Source: Guadua angustifolia
Taxonomy: Eukaryota > Streptophyta > Magnoliopsida > Poales > Poaceae
Assembly (NCBI GenBank): GCA_036346375.1
Contig: CM070517.1
Coordinates: 7,729,161-7,793,160, forward strand
Direction: 5' to 3'
DNA length: 64,000 nt
Position numbers and translations under genes: made by a program. Below are positions 1 to 10,087 of the stretch, in pieces; the stretch's first letter is position 1; each line of letters begins with the position of its first letter. The notes beneath the pieces were generated by a model, which did not search any database, was not told where the DNA came from, and saw nothing but the letters and a program-made list of their open reading frames with translations.

Positions 1-159
1 CCAAGCTGCTTGGCACTGGCGGGATCAACACAACCAACCACTGGGAGATGGCGGCGTTGCTCAGGTTGCCCTCTCCTGGCACCAGAAGAAAACAGAAGTA
101 TTGATAGCGAGGACCACTAAGAAAAGTATGCATTCAAGGAGGAAGGCAGGAAGACTTAC

Positions 160-880
160 TGCATGGGTACGTGCGCGTCATGTCGTCGTCCCCTGTGTAT
201 TGCCATGCAGGGTGGGCGCGACGACGCAGGGGGCTGATTCTCCGAGACACGAAGTCTCCGATCACCAGCGCCCCAATCAGGCCGGCGCCTCGCAGCCGAT
301 CGATGCGGGCCACCATTGCCTGGAGCTCCGTCGTCTCCTCGACAGGCGAGCTCCAACTCTCGCGGGCTGCCGCCCGCACGTAGGGCACTCCGAGAAGGTC
401 GACCCCGCTGTCGTCACCGACATAAAGCCAGTCGCCCCGCTAGTTCTTCCAGTTGGAGCAAGGCTGGAAGGGAATGTAGCGGGAGGCCGACCCATCGCGG
501 AGCCGGAAGTGGCAGCTCCCGGCGACTCCCCCACTATCGGGGGTGGAGCAGCAGGTGAAGAAATAGCGAAAGAGAGGGAGATTAGGCATCACCCCCACGA
601 ACATCTCACAGAGGTAGGCGAAGGTGGAGAGAAAGATGATGGAGTTGGGGGAGAGATGAAGATGGTGAATCTCGTAGAAGTGAAGGACGGTGAGGAAGAA
701 CTCAGAGAAGGGCGGCACTAGGCCCGCCATAAGCCCCGAGGTGAAGACGACAATCTCCCCTGGCTCGCAGTTTGGCACAGCGGTCCCCAGGCGGGAGCGA
801 AGGGCACCCTCGGGTGCCACCCCGCTGGCGAAGTCCATCTGGCGTGGGCCGGCAGTGGAAGAAGCGAGGGAGTGCGCCAT
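160..880 (-). pseudogene. Antisense ORF (Transposase_28 / 'putative gypsy type transposon' family), first exon, element A
   Basis: Start ATG at 880. The product matches the plant family often labelled putative gypsy-type transposon: a GEIVVF...GL..PFSEFFLTVL block near residues 45-65, an LSPNSI block near residue 77, then WLYVGDD and RRISPLRRR blocks nearer the end. One in-frame TAG at 440-442 interrupts an otherwise continuous frame that reads on to about 161. A consensus donor GTAAGT (plus-strand 154-159) then ends the exon, so this ORF is spliced, with its second exon beyond the window. The role of this protein is unknown; it is thought of as an accessory ORF of Tat elements. The single stop makes this copy a pseudogene unless the base is an error. 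Confidence 0.75.
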
Positions 881-1160
881 TGCAGCGGAAATGAAGTCTT
901 TCAGCTTAAGAAAAGCGGCTAAGAGCGAAATCTGAAGGAAGCGTATATGGAATCGCTATTGAGGAGTGTATGCATATATAGGCCTCCCGCGTGGACAGCT
1001 CGCGTCCAGGTGAGAGGCACGGCATTTCGGGTCCCGAGAAAAATCGGCGGTCGTGGGGAGGACCGAAGCGGTTGCGTGCGCAGAGGTGGTGGGCCCATCC
1101 AGGAGCGCACTAGCATTAATTAAGGTCTAAAAAGCAGCTGGCGCGCGCTCCAAGACGGCC
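881..1160. other. Non-coding stretch between antisense ORF and polypurine tract
   Basis: This is the promoter side of the antisense ORF. A TATATATAG-like box lies near 973-981 on the plus strand (ATATATA, palindromic), about 95 bases upstream of the antisense start. The matching stretch in element E (63421-63690) has a TATATAAG-like box in the same relative place. Confidence 0.4.
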
Positions 1161-1171
1161 TTGGGGGCACC
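1161..1171 (+). other. Polypurine tract of element A
   Basis: The TTGGGGGCAC stretch abuts the TGTCGG start of the LTR. The same G-rich tract precedes the LTR at 52415 (TCTGGGGGCT) and at 63697 (AAAAGGGGGCTC), which supports its role as second-strand primer. Confidence 0.65.
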
Positions 1172-1252
1172 TGTCGGTGTACTCTGCACCAGGGTACCCT
1201 TTCCACCGTGAAAAGTAATAGGCCCAAGAAGTGGCCTGGCCCAACTTAAAGT

Positions 1253-1697
1253 CCACGCGGCCCCCGGCAAGTAGTCTGGCGATCATGCCGCTTTCGGGCG
1301 AAGCGGTCAGCGTGGTGTTTTTGCGGCAATGGCAGGCGAAACGCCGCCTGCCCGGGTGGAGAGCCCACGCGACCCCCGGCAAGTAGTCTGGTGATCACGC
1401 CCTTTCTTGGCGGCGGTTCGCGTGGCGCCCTAGCGGGCAGCCGGGCGAAACGCCTCGCCGCCGGTGGAGAAACCCTCTGACCCCGGCGGTAGTTTAGCGA
1501 TCTCGCCACCTTTCGCCGGGCGGCGGTCGCGTGGCGCATACGGTGGGAAGCGGCCGAGAAAGCACGCCGCGCACGGGTGGACAGCCACACGACCCGGCGA
1601 GCGATGCGGTGATCACGCCTAACTCGCCGGGCGGAAGCGTTCGCGTGGCGCTTTAGCGAGCGGCCGGGCGAGCATGCCCTCGCCACGGGCGAAGCCT
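1253..1697 (+). repeat. U3 tandem repeats in the LTR of A
   Basis: About four diverged units of roughly 111 bases start near 1253, 1366, 1478 and 1588. Each begins with a CACGCGACCCCCGGCAAGTAG-like block followed by CGATCACGCC and a GTTCGCGTGGCGC block. Base composition is very GC-rich and creates spurious open frames on both strands. Confidence 0.7.
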
Positions 1698-2037
1698 GTG
1701 GCGGCCCGCCGAAAGCGGCGGTGTTTGGGCCCCCCTTGTCAGGCCACGGATGCGGCCAAAGGAATGAAGGGGAGGCATTAATTGTGAAGGGTCCAGCGTT
1801 CGACACGACGGCGGCTCATCCCTCTGACGTCTCTCACCAACCCGTCGTAGAAGCGTCCTGTCCTAGGCGGACCGGGCGAGGCCTTTCACCGACATTAAAT
1901 AATGTCCGAAGGACAAGGCCACGGAGGCGTGCTTGATAATTGAGTCGTGGGTAGACGTGGAAGCTGGAATGATGGGTGTAATTAATGTGTGTAGATAAGT
2001 ATATCGCCACCTTCTCTCCTGCTCAGGGTGGCCCGTC

Positions 2038-2044
2038 TATATAA
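2038..2044 (+). promoter_or_regulatory. LTR TATA box
   Basis: TATATAA lies in GTCTATATAAGGGCGCCC. The same box sits at matching positions in the LTRs of C (near 53073), E (near 55198) and, reversed, F (near 54009) and D (near 50953), so it is the conserved core promoter of this family. Confidence 0.7.
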
Positions 2045-2135
2045 GGGCGCCCTGGTGCATGAAGAAGGGGGTCGGTCGATTGGCTAGAACAAGAAGCATA
2101 GAAAGGTAGATATTAAGAAACATCCTTGTAAGACA

Positions 2136-2257
2136 CTTTTCCCCTTTCCTCAACAAAGAACTCGCAGGACGTAGGGCTATTACCCATTCCGGGGGCCTTT
2201 TCCCCTTTCCTCAACAAAGAACTCGCAGGACGTAGGGCTATTACCCATTCCGGGGGC
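2136..2257 (+). repeat. Perfect 61-bp tandem duplication in the LTR
   Basis: Copy 1 (2136-2196) and copy 2 (2197-2257) appear identical base for base, each starting CTTTTCCCCTTTCCTCAAC and ending CCATTCCGGGGGC. The related LTR of E has one copy. Identity suggests a recent slip or an assembly artefact. Confidence 0.85.
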
Positions 2258-2422
2258 CTGAACCTAGATAGATCAGCGTGTTCGCCAGCTTGTTGTCGCC
2301 CGGAACTCACCGCTGAGAGACATTAGGGTTTCCAGCCACGAAGATGCCTCTACCGAATCATAATTTTCGTTTAGGGAGTAGATACCCTGTTAGCGGAATC
2401 TTGTCAGGCGAAATACGCCGAC

Positions 2423-5400
2423 AACAGCTAACAGTGATTACTATCTGCATTATCAACCGCCGGATCATACAGTAAACCTCATCTTCACTGATGCGCCCTT
2501 GGATCTTCATAATTCTTCCCGTCCACACGATCTCATTAACCAAAGGGGTATCTTCCTCTCTTAGCCGTCGGATGATTGAAGTTTAGTCTTCACACAGACA
2601 ACTCGGACTCAGCTTCTTCGATCCTGACACCGTGGCGGTGATCTTTGGTCTTCTTGTGAGTTGCAACAAGACTGCAAACGCCGACGGCGCCACCAAGAAC
2701 AACAGTAACTAGCCACGCTTCCTTTTGTTTCTAACTTTGGGATGTGTCTTTGTTCAAATTGGAGGGTTTCTTGAATCCTTCTTCACCGACAACCTATTGA
2801 AACTTTGTAGATTTAGTGTTAGCGTGACTCATGCGACGCAAGTATTGCTTTTTTCTCTTGAAAATAGTTGGTATGTGGTTTGTTTCTTTCACTATTGCCT
2901 CATTTAAAGCGCTATAAGATGGCTCAATGCATGGGATAGCCATTTCGAGTATGCTGCTTAGGCCTGACTTTGATTATAGGCTTGTGTATCTTGCATGTTA
3001 TAGAAGAGCACACTACACATCCTATTGGGAGGCAATAATGGTGTTACCTCAAGATTGATATGTGTGTTGTCGCATTAGGTCCAGATCAGCCACACACTCG
3101 TTCCTTTCAAACTGCATGTCCATTCAGCGATCAATAGCATCAAGACCTTAGGCTTAGCGCAGGCATTAATTCGCTTGCCCTTGTGAAAAAATCAAAAACC
3201 TTATTTGTTGTACGTAGTTTGGATCTTTTTTTTGGCTTCTTGAGCATATAGCCTATAAGGACTACTGCAAATCCTTGTTTACTCGGTCCATATTACCATA
3301 TACCTATCCTTGTTAATTATAGTTTATTTAAGGATCTCAAAACCCTCATGATCTGGTTGGGGTTGGGCGGTGGTGTATGCTAATCAGCGATTACTGCCTC
3401 CTTGGGTATAGTTGAATATAATAGACCTTATATACTTATTGTATTATTTTACAAAGAACACACCATTTTCTTACAAATAGCAACATTATAGCTTACTTTG
3501 TCGATTGAAATTCAGATAGTGGAAGGTGGAGTAGGGTAGTAGGAAGAAATATCACCCTACTTTGGAAATGGAAGGTGGAGGATTGAATTGTAACCATGGT
3601 TTTGGAGGAAATCATATCGCATACACAGTGGCGCAATTGAGGCCCAGTTGATTCCTTACTTCCTGTTGGCATGCAGAGCATCGGGTACATTGGTTCAGCA
3701 ATCATGAATTTGTTCTTGGACTTTATGTGTTCGTCTCAGTAATCAGGAGTTTGGTTTTGCAGAGTACAAGCTCACTTGGCTTCTTATGCAATCTGCATAA
3801 AGAACAAATTCAGCAGATTACATTTCTAGAAACAAACTACTTCTACAGATTACATTGGTTCAGCAATCATGATTTTGTTAATTTACCCAAGAAGTTCATG
3901 TTGTATTTGAGGAGTCCATCTATCTATTTCCTACTTGAGTTAGTTATTTTTTGTGGCTGTAGATTACTCATGATGTTCTGTGTCATTAATATGCTAAATT
4001 ATGTTGACCGGGGAGCGATAGCAAGCAATGGTGTCAAAAACTATGTTGGCCGGGGAGCGATAACCATAATGTTTGGTGAAGGATGTTTTTCATTGATCAG
4101 TTTTGTTTAGAAACATAGGTCAAATCATTAATCAGGTTTCTATTTTCAGAATAAATATTTTTCTTTACTATTGATCTCCTTTCATTTTGCCAAATTTGTT
4201 TAGGGAGAAGCCCTTGGAAAAAAGCAGAAAGGGTATTGTAGAACCCATACAACATACCATCAACAAACATGGTGCTGGTTTGGGTTGGAATCAAACCCGC
4301 TAAAATGTTTCTAATCTCTGAACTCCTTTGGTGATTTCAGTGCATGTTCTGTGGCCTCTGGAGGTAAATCTATATCACATAAAACAATGAGGAACATCAT
4401 GCTTGTATTTTTTCATTACTTTTTGATGTGTCTCTCATATAGTTTAAAGATTAGCACTTTATAGTTTATACTTAAAAAATTGTATGTTAAGTATAATTTG
4501 CCATCTGAGACATGGAAATGTGCCAAACTATTTTCTCTATGTGCAATTTTAAAAGCGTATGTAATAGCTTGCCGAGTTTAGTGTCATTGATTCAGATGTA
4601 ACTTGTTCTATGAAGAAATGATATAACTAACTTTTGGTGATCATGGTAATTTTGGCCCTTCTTGGAGGATGTTGTATTTACTACTGCAGGTAGTAAAGGT
4701 TTTGCTTCCTACTTATGTCTAATTTGTGCCTTACTGCATCTAGGAAGTTTGTTGTGTAGCTGAAATTGTCTGGATTCAAATCGTGCAGAAGGATAATTGT
4801 TATTGAATTGATGGAAGGCCCATGTTATGAGAAAGAACACAATAGCAATTTTCTTAACAAGAGAACTGCAAAACAAGCTAACTTGACTTCAATTTTGTCT
4901 GCTTTTGGGACGTTTACATACTGCTGTAATTCAAAGAAATAATAACATGGTTAGTTCTTGATTCTTCCAATTGTTTTAATGACCATTTGGCCATATTCCA
5001 TTCATCGTATGGCTCTTTTGTTGTATTTTTCCCAGTATGTACAGAAATATGGCATGCTAATGAGTTCCAAAATCAAATAATTGGAGTGACTCCCAGTAGT
5101 TGTATCTGATTATGTAATCCTAAATGAACTGCAAATTCAATGTAGAAGGCTTTGATGACTAAATTATGAACTTTTACTGACAAGTCATAATTGAAGAAGA
5201 TACTTCCAGAATTCCAGTAGCCCCTTTATCAAATTTTTTTGGGTAACTTATGGCAATGCTCTTCTAAATTCTAAGGTTAAACTTGCTCTTTTATTTTCGT
5301 GTCACAGATGAACCGGTATGGTACCAATAAGTAGTGCTCTTAATAAGAATTTTAGTTTGTAAAGAAAGAGGGAATTTTGTAGTAATTTGCTGATGAGAAC

Positions 5401-5436
5401 CTTTTTCATGCTGTATATTTGCTCTTACTTGTGCAG
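2423..5436. other. Stretch without a recognised gene
   Basis: The sequence is AT-rich and intron-like, with stops in all frames. A 43-base direct duplication carries GTTGRCCGGGGAGCGATA at about 3999-4018 and 4042-4061. I recognise no coding block, although exons of the same captured genes as at 5437 could be hidden here. Confidence 0.4.
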
Positions 5437-5675
5437 TATATTAAACAAATTAACACCAGAGAAATTTTATCTACTCAAGGGCCAACTATTGGATGCTAGA
5501 ATTACTACTGCTGATATTTAGAAGGTTCGATTATCTACAGCTGTCTGTTCCATATCTTTCTATTCTCTAACAATTTTCTTGTGATTCATCTATTCTCTGC
5601 TTTTGATACATGATGTTATTTCTATCATATTTGAGAAGGCTGTTTTTGAGTCCACCTTCTGTCCGATGTATTCTA
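5437..5675 (+). pseudogene. eIF4G / eIFiso4G MIF4G-domain exon fragments
   Basis: Exon 1 follows an acceptor (GTGCAG, 5431-5436) and reads ILNKLTPEKFYLLKGQLLD and on through ITTADI, a highly conserved part of the MIF4G domain of translation initiation factor eIF4G that binds eIF4A. An in-frame TAG at 5519-5521 stands where a leucine is expected just before the donor at 5525. Exon 2 from 5612 reads DVISIIFEKAVFESTFCPMY, the next conserved block, but the base pair before it is not AG, so the acceptor is lost. The rest of the domain is absent or unrecognisable. It is a captured or decayed fragment, not a gene. I cannot separate eIF4G from eIFiso4G. Confidence 0.8.
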
Positions 5676-7865
5676 CCATTCTGCACTATTTTACTGTTTT
5701 GATCCCATGTCTACAACAACACGCTTTAGTTTTTGGCAAAAGCTACAATTTTTCACCAACTCGCTAATGACAATTTTTGCGTTGCTGGAGTTCTGTTATA
5801 GCCATTGTTGTTGTAGTTTACCTCAGTAGATTGTTCTAGATTTGTCAGCTAAGTGCTGTTAGTTTAGAGCAAGATTTACCATTGCCTTTTCATTGGTAGT
5901 TTTTGATGGTTTGGTATATTTGGATGCCTTTTTTCCCAATAGTTTTGTATTGTTTTTATTTTTTCTATAGCTTCACTGGTTGTCGATCTAATTGCTGTGC
6001 CGAAGCCTATACAAAATCCTATTGTGACATTATTGCACTTAGTATAGCATGCCCATAGAGTTTGATGGCCAACTGATGTTCCCTATAGTAAACTTAAAGC
6101 ATAAAAAATTCAAGACTGGCATTTCTATTAGTCCTACCTAAACTTGCACGTGGTGTTTTATTTCTAATATCACTTACACTATCTTATTTCTTGATACAGG
6201 AAACTATCAATACCATAGCTGAAACAGCTGGTAAACATCCCACCAAAACTTACAATAATATTTCAAAAATTGTTTTTTACCCCTATTCTCTGCTAACATC
6301 TTGATTTTACAGCTTTCTGGCTTTTGCGGACTAATGCCTTACAATGAGTGAATAGCTTGGAAGCAGATAGATAGGATGCAGTTGCACAATAGAGAGCAGT
6401 GCAGAAGAAAAGCAAGAGAAATCCTACATTTCACGTTAGTTATCATCTGTTTGACAGGAATCGATTCTTCTTTATAGTCTTTCTTTCAGTTTGTTGGCCA
6501 CCATGATAAAAGGTCGACAACTCTTACAGTCTCGAATTTTCAACAGCACAGATTTCAAGATCTTCAATTAGCTTCTATCCAATTTTCCCATTTTTCCTAG
6601 GATATAGCCCAAAACTTGTTCCTTAATGATTTTATTACTGCTGTTATCGATTTTTTTACTGTTTCATTCCATGCACTACATGTTAGTTCATACTACTCTG
6701 CAAGGTGCTTCTGACTTTACGCTTTTCCATTTATCTAGAATATATAAAGAAGTCTTCCCGGTATAGCTTGCTAGCCATTAATTTTTTACTACTGCTGCTC
6801 ACCAATTACTTTGGCACCGTCAGGAGGAAGCTTACCAGGAATGCATATCACCCATTCGAGCAATTCGAGGTAAGACTTCAAGCTTTTGTTGTGTGTTTAC
6901 CTAGCGAAGTGGAACGTGAATTGCGAATGGAGTGTTGCCATTAGTTGGTTGGCTGGATGCTTAGGTGGATGTTATAGGTCTATAGAGTGGGGCATTTTAG
7001 TTCATACTATATTTATGCAGGAGTGGATTTTGCCTTCAAGGTTTTCTCGGACAGAAGCAACCTTTGATATGTTTCCCATACCTTGTTCTGTTAATATACT
7101 CATCGATTGCACTTTCTCCGGATATAGGCAACCATACACATTTTAGAACACCTATTGCTCGCATAGATTGTTTCCTACAGATCGTCGATTGCTCGTGTAC
7201 TACCCTCAGGCTCCTACTAGGAACATTGCTGTTTTCTGTGCGACTTCGCTGTCCTGCCGTGTGTCTTCTAGATACCATAAAGTTTGCAGGTTACTATGCA
7301 TCCAGAATACTATTTCCCTGCCTGCTGTCAGCATGTAATCGTTTTGACTCAACTCCCTGTTATACATACAGAATCAATACATTGTGCCTCAGGTTTGCTT
7401 TCGCCTAAAAAATCGGCCTATTCAGTACAACCGCAACAAATCACATCATATAAGCATTCCGGATCCGATCGTGTGTTCTCCCGATAAATATTTTGTATGC
7501 TGCCCTATATATGCCTATTTTACTATTGCGTCGTCGCGCACTCATGTTATTATTCCTTTCTCTGTAATCAGACCATAGTAGCTATGTGCATAAAGTATGT
7601 GTTTTTATATTTGTGTTGGATTTGCCAGATCCTTTTTCTTCCTGAACAAGTTTATATATTTGTGTGCGAGTGTGATGGGCAGTTATGCACAGGTTACCCA
7701 AAAACATTTTACCCTATGCAACATCCTACTTTATTGATTAATCTTGTCAATTCTGATTGGTATTTATTGTGATATTAAGTTGCATCCTATTACATTGTGC
7801 CAGCAGGTGATCTAAAGTAGCAAACTATTTTAACACCCGCTTCTGTTAATGCTTACACAAACAGA
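5676..7865. other. AT-rich stretch with possible intron and exon remnants
   Basis: Several short blocks are flanked by good splice signals, for example 6200-6230 after TACAG and 6823-6870 between GTCAG and GTAAGA. They are too short to name and no long frame exists. They would fit introns and small exons of the captured genes on either side. Confidence 0.35.
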
Positions 7866-7974
7866 TGTGTGATATGTTGTATGGCTTACAAGAACCGAGA
7901 TAGGCTGACTAAATTGCCTTGTGAGCATCAGTACCATCAAGACTTGTGTCACCAAATGGTTGAAGATTAACAAG
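7866..7974 (+). pseudogene. RING-H2 E3 ubiquitin ligase fragment (BIG BROTHER-like)
   Basis: The frame from 7866 reads CVICCMAYKNRDRLTKLPC followed by a C-x-H-x2-H pattern, the zinc-binding pattern of a RING-H2 finger. An extra T near 7944 shifts the frame, after which CVTKWLKINK follows in the new frame, then a GTAAGC donor at 7975. The block most resembles the finger of BIG BROTHER-type ligases of plants (CVICQ.EYK...L.CKH.YH..C...WL.INK), including an intron at this point. The finger would recruit the E2 enzyme. The frameshift and missing remainder make it a pseudogene fragment in the same orientation as the eIF4G fragment. Confidence 0.75.
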
Positions 7975-8228
7975 GTAAGCTACCTTGCCTTTCCAGCTTT
8001 CCAATCTGTGTAGATGAGTATTTCTTCCATAGGAACTGCAGGCGTTCTTGCAGATTACATTTCTTCTAGGAATTGTTGTAGTTTGTGTGAGTGTGAACTG
8101 ATTGCTACTTTGCTTGGCTTAAAACATTTATCAGACCTTTCATGGTTTAGCCATTGTTTAGCCATGGTTTCTTACTACTATTCCTTTCTTTGACCAGAAA
8201 ATCATTTATGCGCGTGCCGCTCACCTGC

Positions 8229-8262
8229 GCGGCGCGGCGTGCCGCCTTGCAAATGTGCCTAG
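8229..8262 (+). mobile_element. Helitron-like 3' terminus
   Basis: A GC-rich hairpin (stem GCGGC 8229-8233 with GCCGC 8241-8245, 7-base loop) lies 13 bases before CTAG at 8259-8262, which is followed by T. Helitron 3' ends have a short hairpin, about 10-12 bases, then CTRR with a host T after it. The eIF4G and RING fragments upstream, in the same orientation, fit a gene-capturing Helitron ending here. No canonical 5' end was found to the left, so the element's extent is unknown. Confidence 0.5.
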
Positions 8263-8349
8263 TTTATACTAAAGTCCGGAGGATTCGCGTGTCCTCACCG
8301 CTTTGAGCGACTGGCTCGGCTCATTTTTTTCGCGCATAGGTCCCTCAAA

Positions 8350-9090
8350 GAATATGTAATTACGTGTAGGTCCTTCCCGCGGTTTTTTACGAAAAGGACC
8401 TTTGGTTCAGAAAAATCACGAATTTTTCGTGAAAGGACCCTAAATAAATACCAAAAAAATGTAGTTACGTTTGGATCATTCCAGCTATTTTTTTACGAAA
8501 AGGACCTTTCGAGTTAACGCAATCTCAGATCCTTCATGAGAGCACCCCAAATAAATGCAAAAAAAATGTGGTTACATTCGTATTCTTTCAATCATTTCAC
8601 GTGTTTTCTTGATGATTAAAAAAACCGTTGAAAAAAATGAAATTATTTCTTTGAAAAAAACAACGCACACGGCGTATTATGCCGCGAAAACAGTCATAGT
8701 ATACTTATGCCCTGAAGATTTGAGGCGCGATCGGAGGCGCCACGTCATCATTTTTCAAGAAACCTCCTCATAAATCGGAAATCACGGGTAGGTCCTTCCA
8801 TGGTAAATTAAAAATCGCGAACAGATCCTTCCATCGATTATTTTGCAAAAAGGACCCCATAGTTCTGTAAATTCTGATTCTTTCGACCCGAAAGATTTAA
8901 AAAATTTTGAAATCGTGAACAAGTCCTTCCACCGGTTATTTCGCAAAACAAACCATGCAGTTCCCGCAAATTCGACGCGAACGTTGGTTCTTTCAATTAG
9001 AAAGATTTTAAAAAATTTAAAATTACGAGCAAATCCTTTCACTAGTTATTTTGCAAAAAAACCCCGCGGTCATGCAAATTCGGTTTGGGA
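8350..9090 (+). repeat. Degenerate ~106-bp tandem array
   Basis: Two blocks of three diverged units each can be seen: phases at about 8354, 8461, 8567 (TGTRRTTACRT...) and about 8810, 8910, 9020 (AAATYRCGARCA...). Units carry GTCCTTCC and AAAAGGACC, which are self-complementary; AGGTCCTT at 8368-8375 can pair with AAGGACCT at 8394-8401. No coding potential is seen. Confidence 0.65.
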
Positions 9091-9112
9091 AAAACGTCGG
9101 TTCTCTTCCTAG

Positions 9113-9393
9113 TCTCTACTACTTCTAATTAAGAGTTAGCGGTGATACGTCCGTTCTCCACCACCAACCCACATCTAAATCGTAAAAAAACTGACCGACC
9201 GACACAAAAAAAAACCAACATCTTCCCGATCTGCTCCATTCCTCTCGACTCCTCCTGACTCCTCCATTCCTCCCGATTGTTCTTCTCGATTCCCGATCTG
9301 CTCCATTCCTCCTGACTCCACTCCTCCTGATCTACTCGATGGCGCAACGCAGCTCTCGGCGGCACAAAGCAGCTCTGCTGTGGACGGCGCAAA
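9113..9393 (+). mobile_element. Helitron-like 5' terminus and leader
   Basis: TCTCTACTACTTCTAATTAAGAG at 9113 matches the consensus 5' end of grass Helitrons (TCTMTACTA, then an ATTAA-rich stretch). The preceding base is G rather than the usual host A. Behind it lies a leader with repeats of CTCCATTCCTCCTGACTCC (about 9233-9330) and then the desulfhydrase fragment. No 3' terminus with hairpin plus CTRR was found before 14453. Confidence 0.5.
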
Positions 9394-10087
9394 GCATCCG
9401 AGGTCTCCCTCATCGACAACATCACCACCGCCGCTGCCATCGTCATGCAGCACATCGCCTGGAGCTTCGCCGAGGGTGCCTTCGCGCGTGGCGACGCGGT
9501 GCTCATGCTCTACTACACCTACAGCTCCGTCAAGAAGTCCATCCACGCCTACGTCACCCGTGCGGGGGCCACTGTCGTCGAGGTGCCCCTCCCCTTCCCC
9601 GTCGCTTCCGCCGGCGCCATCATCGCCGAGTTCCGCGGGGCACTCGTGCTGGCAAAGGCCGGCGGGCGCAGGGTCCGCTTCACCATCATCGACCACATCA
9701 CCTCCATGCCCACTGTCCTCATCCCGGTGAAGGAGCTCATCGCCATCTGCCGCAAGGAGGGCATCGACAAGGTGTTTGTCGATGGGGCGCACGCCATTGG
9801 GCAAATCCCTGTCGACGTGCACGACGTCAGGGCCAATTTCTACACCAGCAACCTCCACAAGTGGTTCTTCTGCCCCTCCGCCATAGCTTTCGTGCACACC
9901 CGCAAGGATGATCCGGTAGCCTCACAGCTCCACCACCCCGTGGTGTCCAGCGAGCACGGCAATGGGTTGCCTATGGAGAGCACTTGGATTGGCGTACGAG
10001 ATTGCAGTGCCCAGCTTGTTGTGCCCGATGTCATTGACTTTGTGAACCGGTTCGAGGGCGGCATTGAGGGGATCCGTGGCCGCAACA
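9394..10087 (+). pseudogene. L-cysteine-desulfhydrase-like PLP enzyme, internal fragment
   Basis: The frame reads from ASEVSLIDNITTAAAIV through to IEGIRGRN with no stop (about 231 residues). It matches the middle of plant class-V aminotransferase-fold proteins annotated as probable L-cysteine desulfhydrase (cysteine to pyruvate, ammonia and sulfide). Key blocks are VDGAHAIGQIPVDVHD, carrying the cofactor-ring Asp and His, and YTSNLHKWFFCP, whose lysine should bind pyridoxal phosphate. The N-terminal half-domain and plastid signal are replaced by an unrelated leader, and homology stops abruptly after GRN. The first internal ATG is at 9445. Codons are strongly GC-rich, as in many grass genes. 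It is a clean captured fragment that cannot make a whole enzyme. Confidence 0.8.

Larger units (their letters stand above)
1..2422 (+). mobile_element. Element A: 3' end of a Retand/Tat-type Ty3 retrotransposon
   Basis: The order is: antisense ORF (160-880, minus), short non-coding stretch, polypurine tract, LTR reading plus. A coding unit antisense to the element and lying between integrase and the 3' LTR is a known trait of the Tat/Retand lineage of grasses. The rest of the element lies left of the window. The LTR is followed directly by unrelated sequence with no primer-binding site, so it is the 3' LTR. Confidence 0.8.
1172..2422 (+). repeat. 3' LTR of element A (Retand-type)
   Basis: The LTR starts TGTCGGTGTACTCTGCACC and ends TGTCAGGCGAAATACGCCGACA. 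The ends are imperfect inverted repeats, as in the LTRs at 54227-55543 and 50622-51596. It holds GC-rich U3 tandem repeats, a TATA box and a 61-bp tandem duplication downstream of it. Confidence 0.85.

Noticed and set aside
1253..1697. Regular repeats as a CRISPR-like array
   Set aside because: The units are about 111 bases, diverged and without unique spacers, inside a plant LTR.
1246..1806. 186-residue minus open frame in element A
   Set aside because: It is produced by the GC-rich U3 tandem repeats of the LTR, which remove stop codons on both strands.
9175..9897. 240-residue minus open frame over the desulfhydrase fragment
   Set aside because: It is the complement of the GC-rich desulfhydrase coding frame, which has clear homology on the plus strand.
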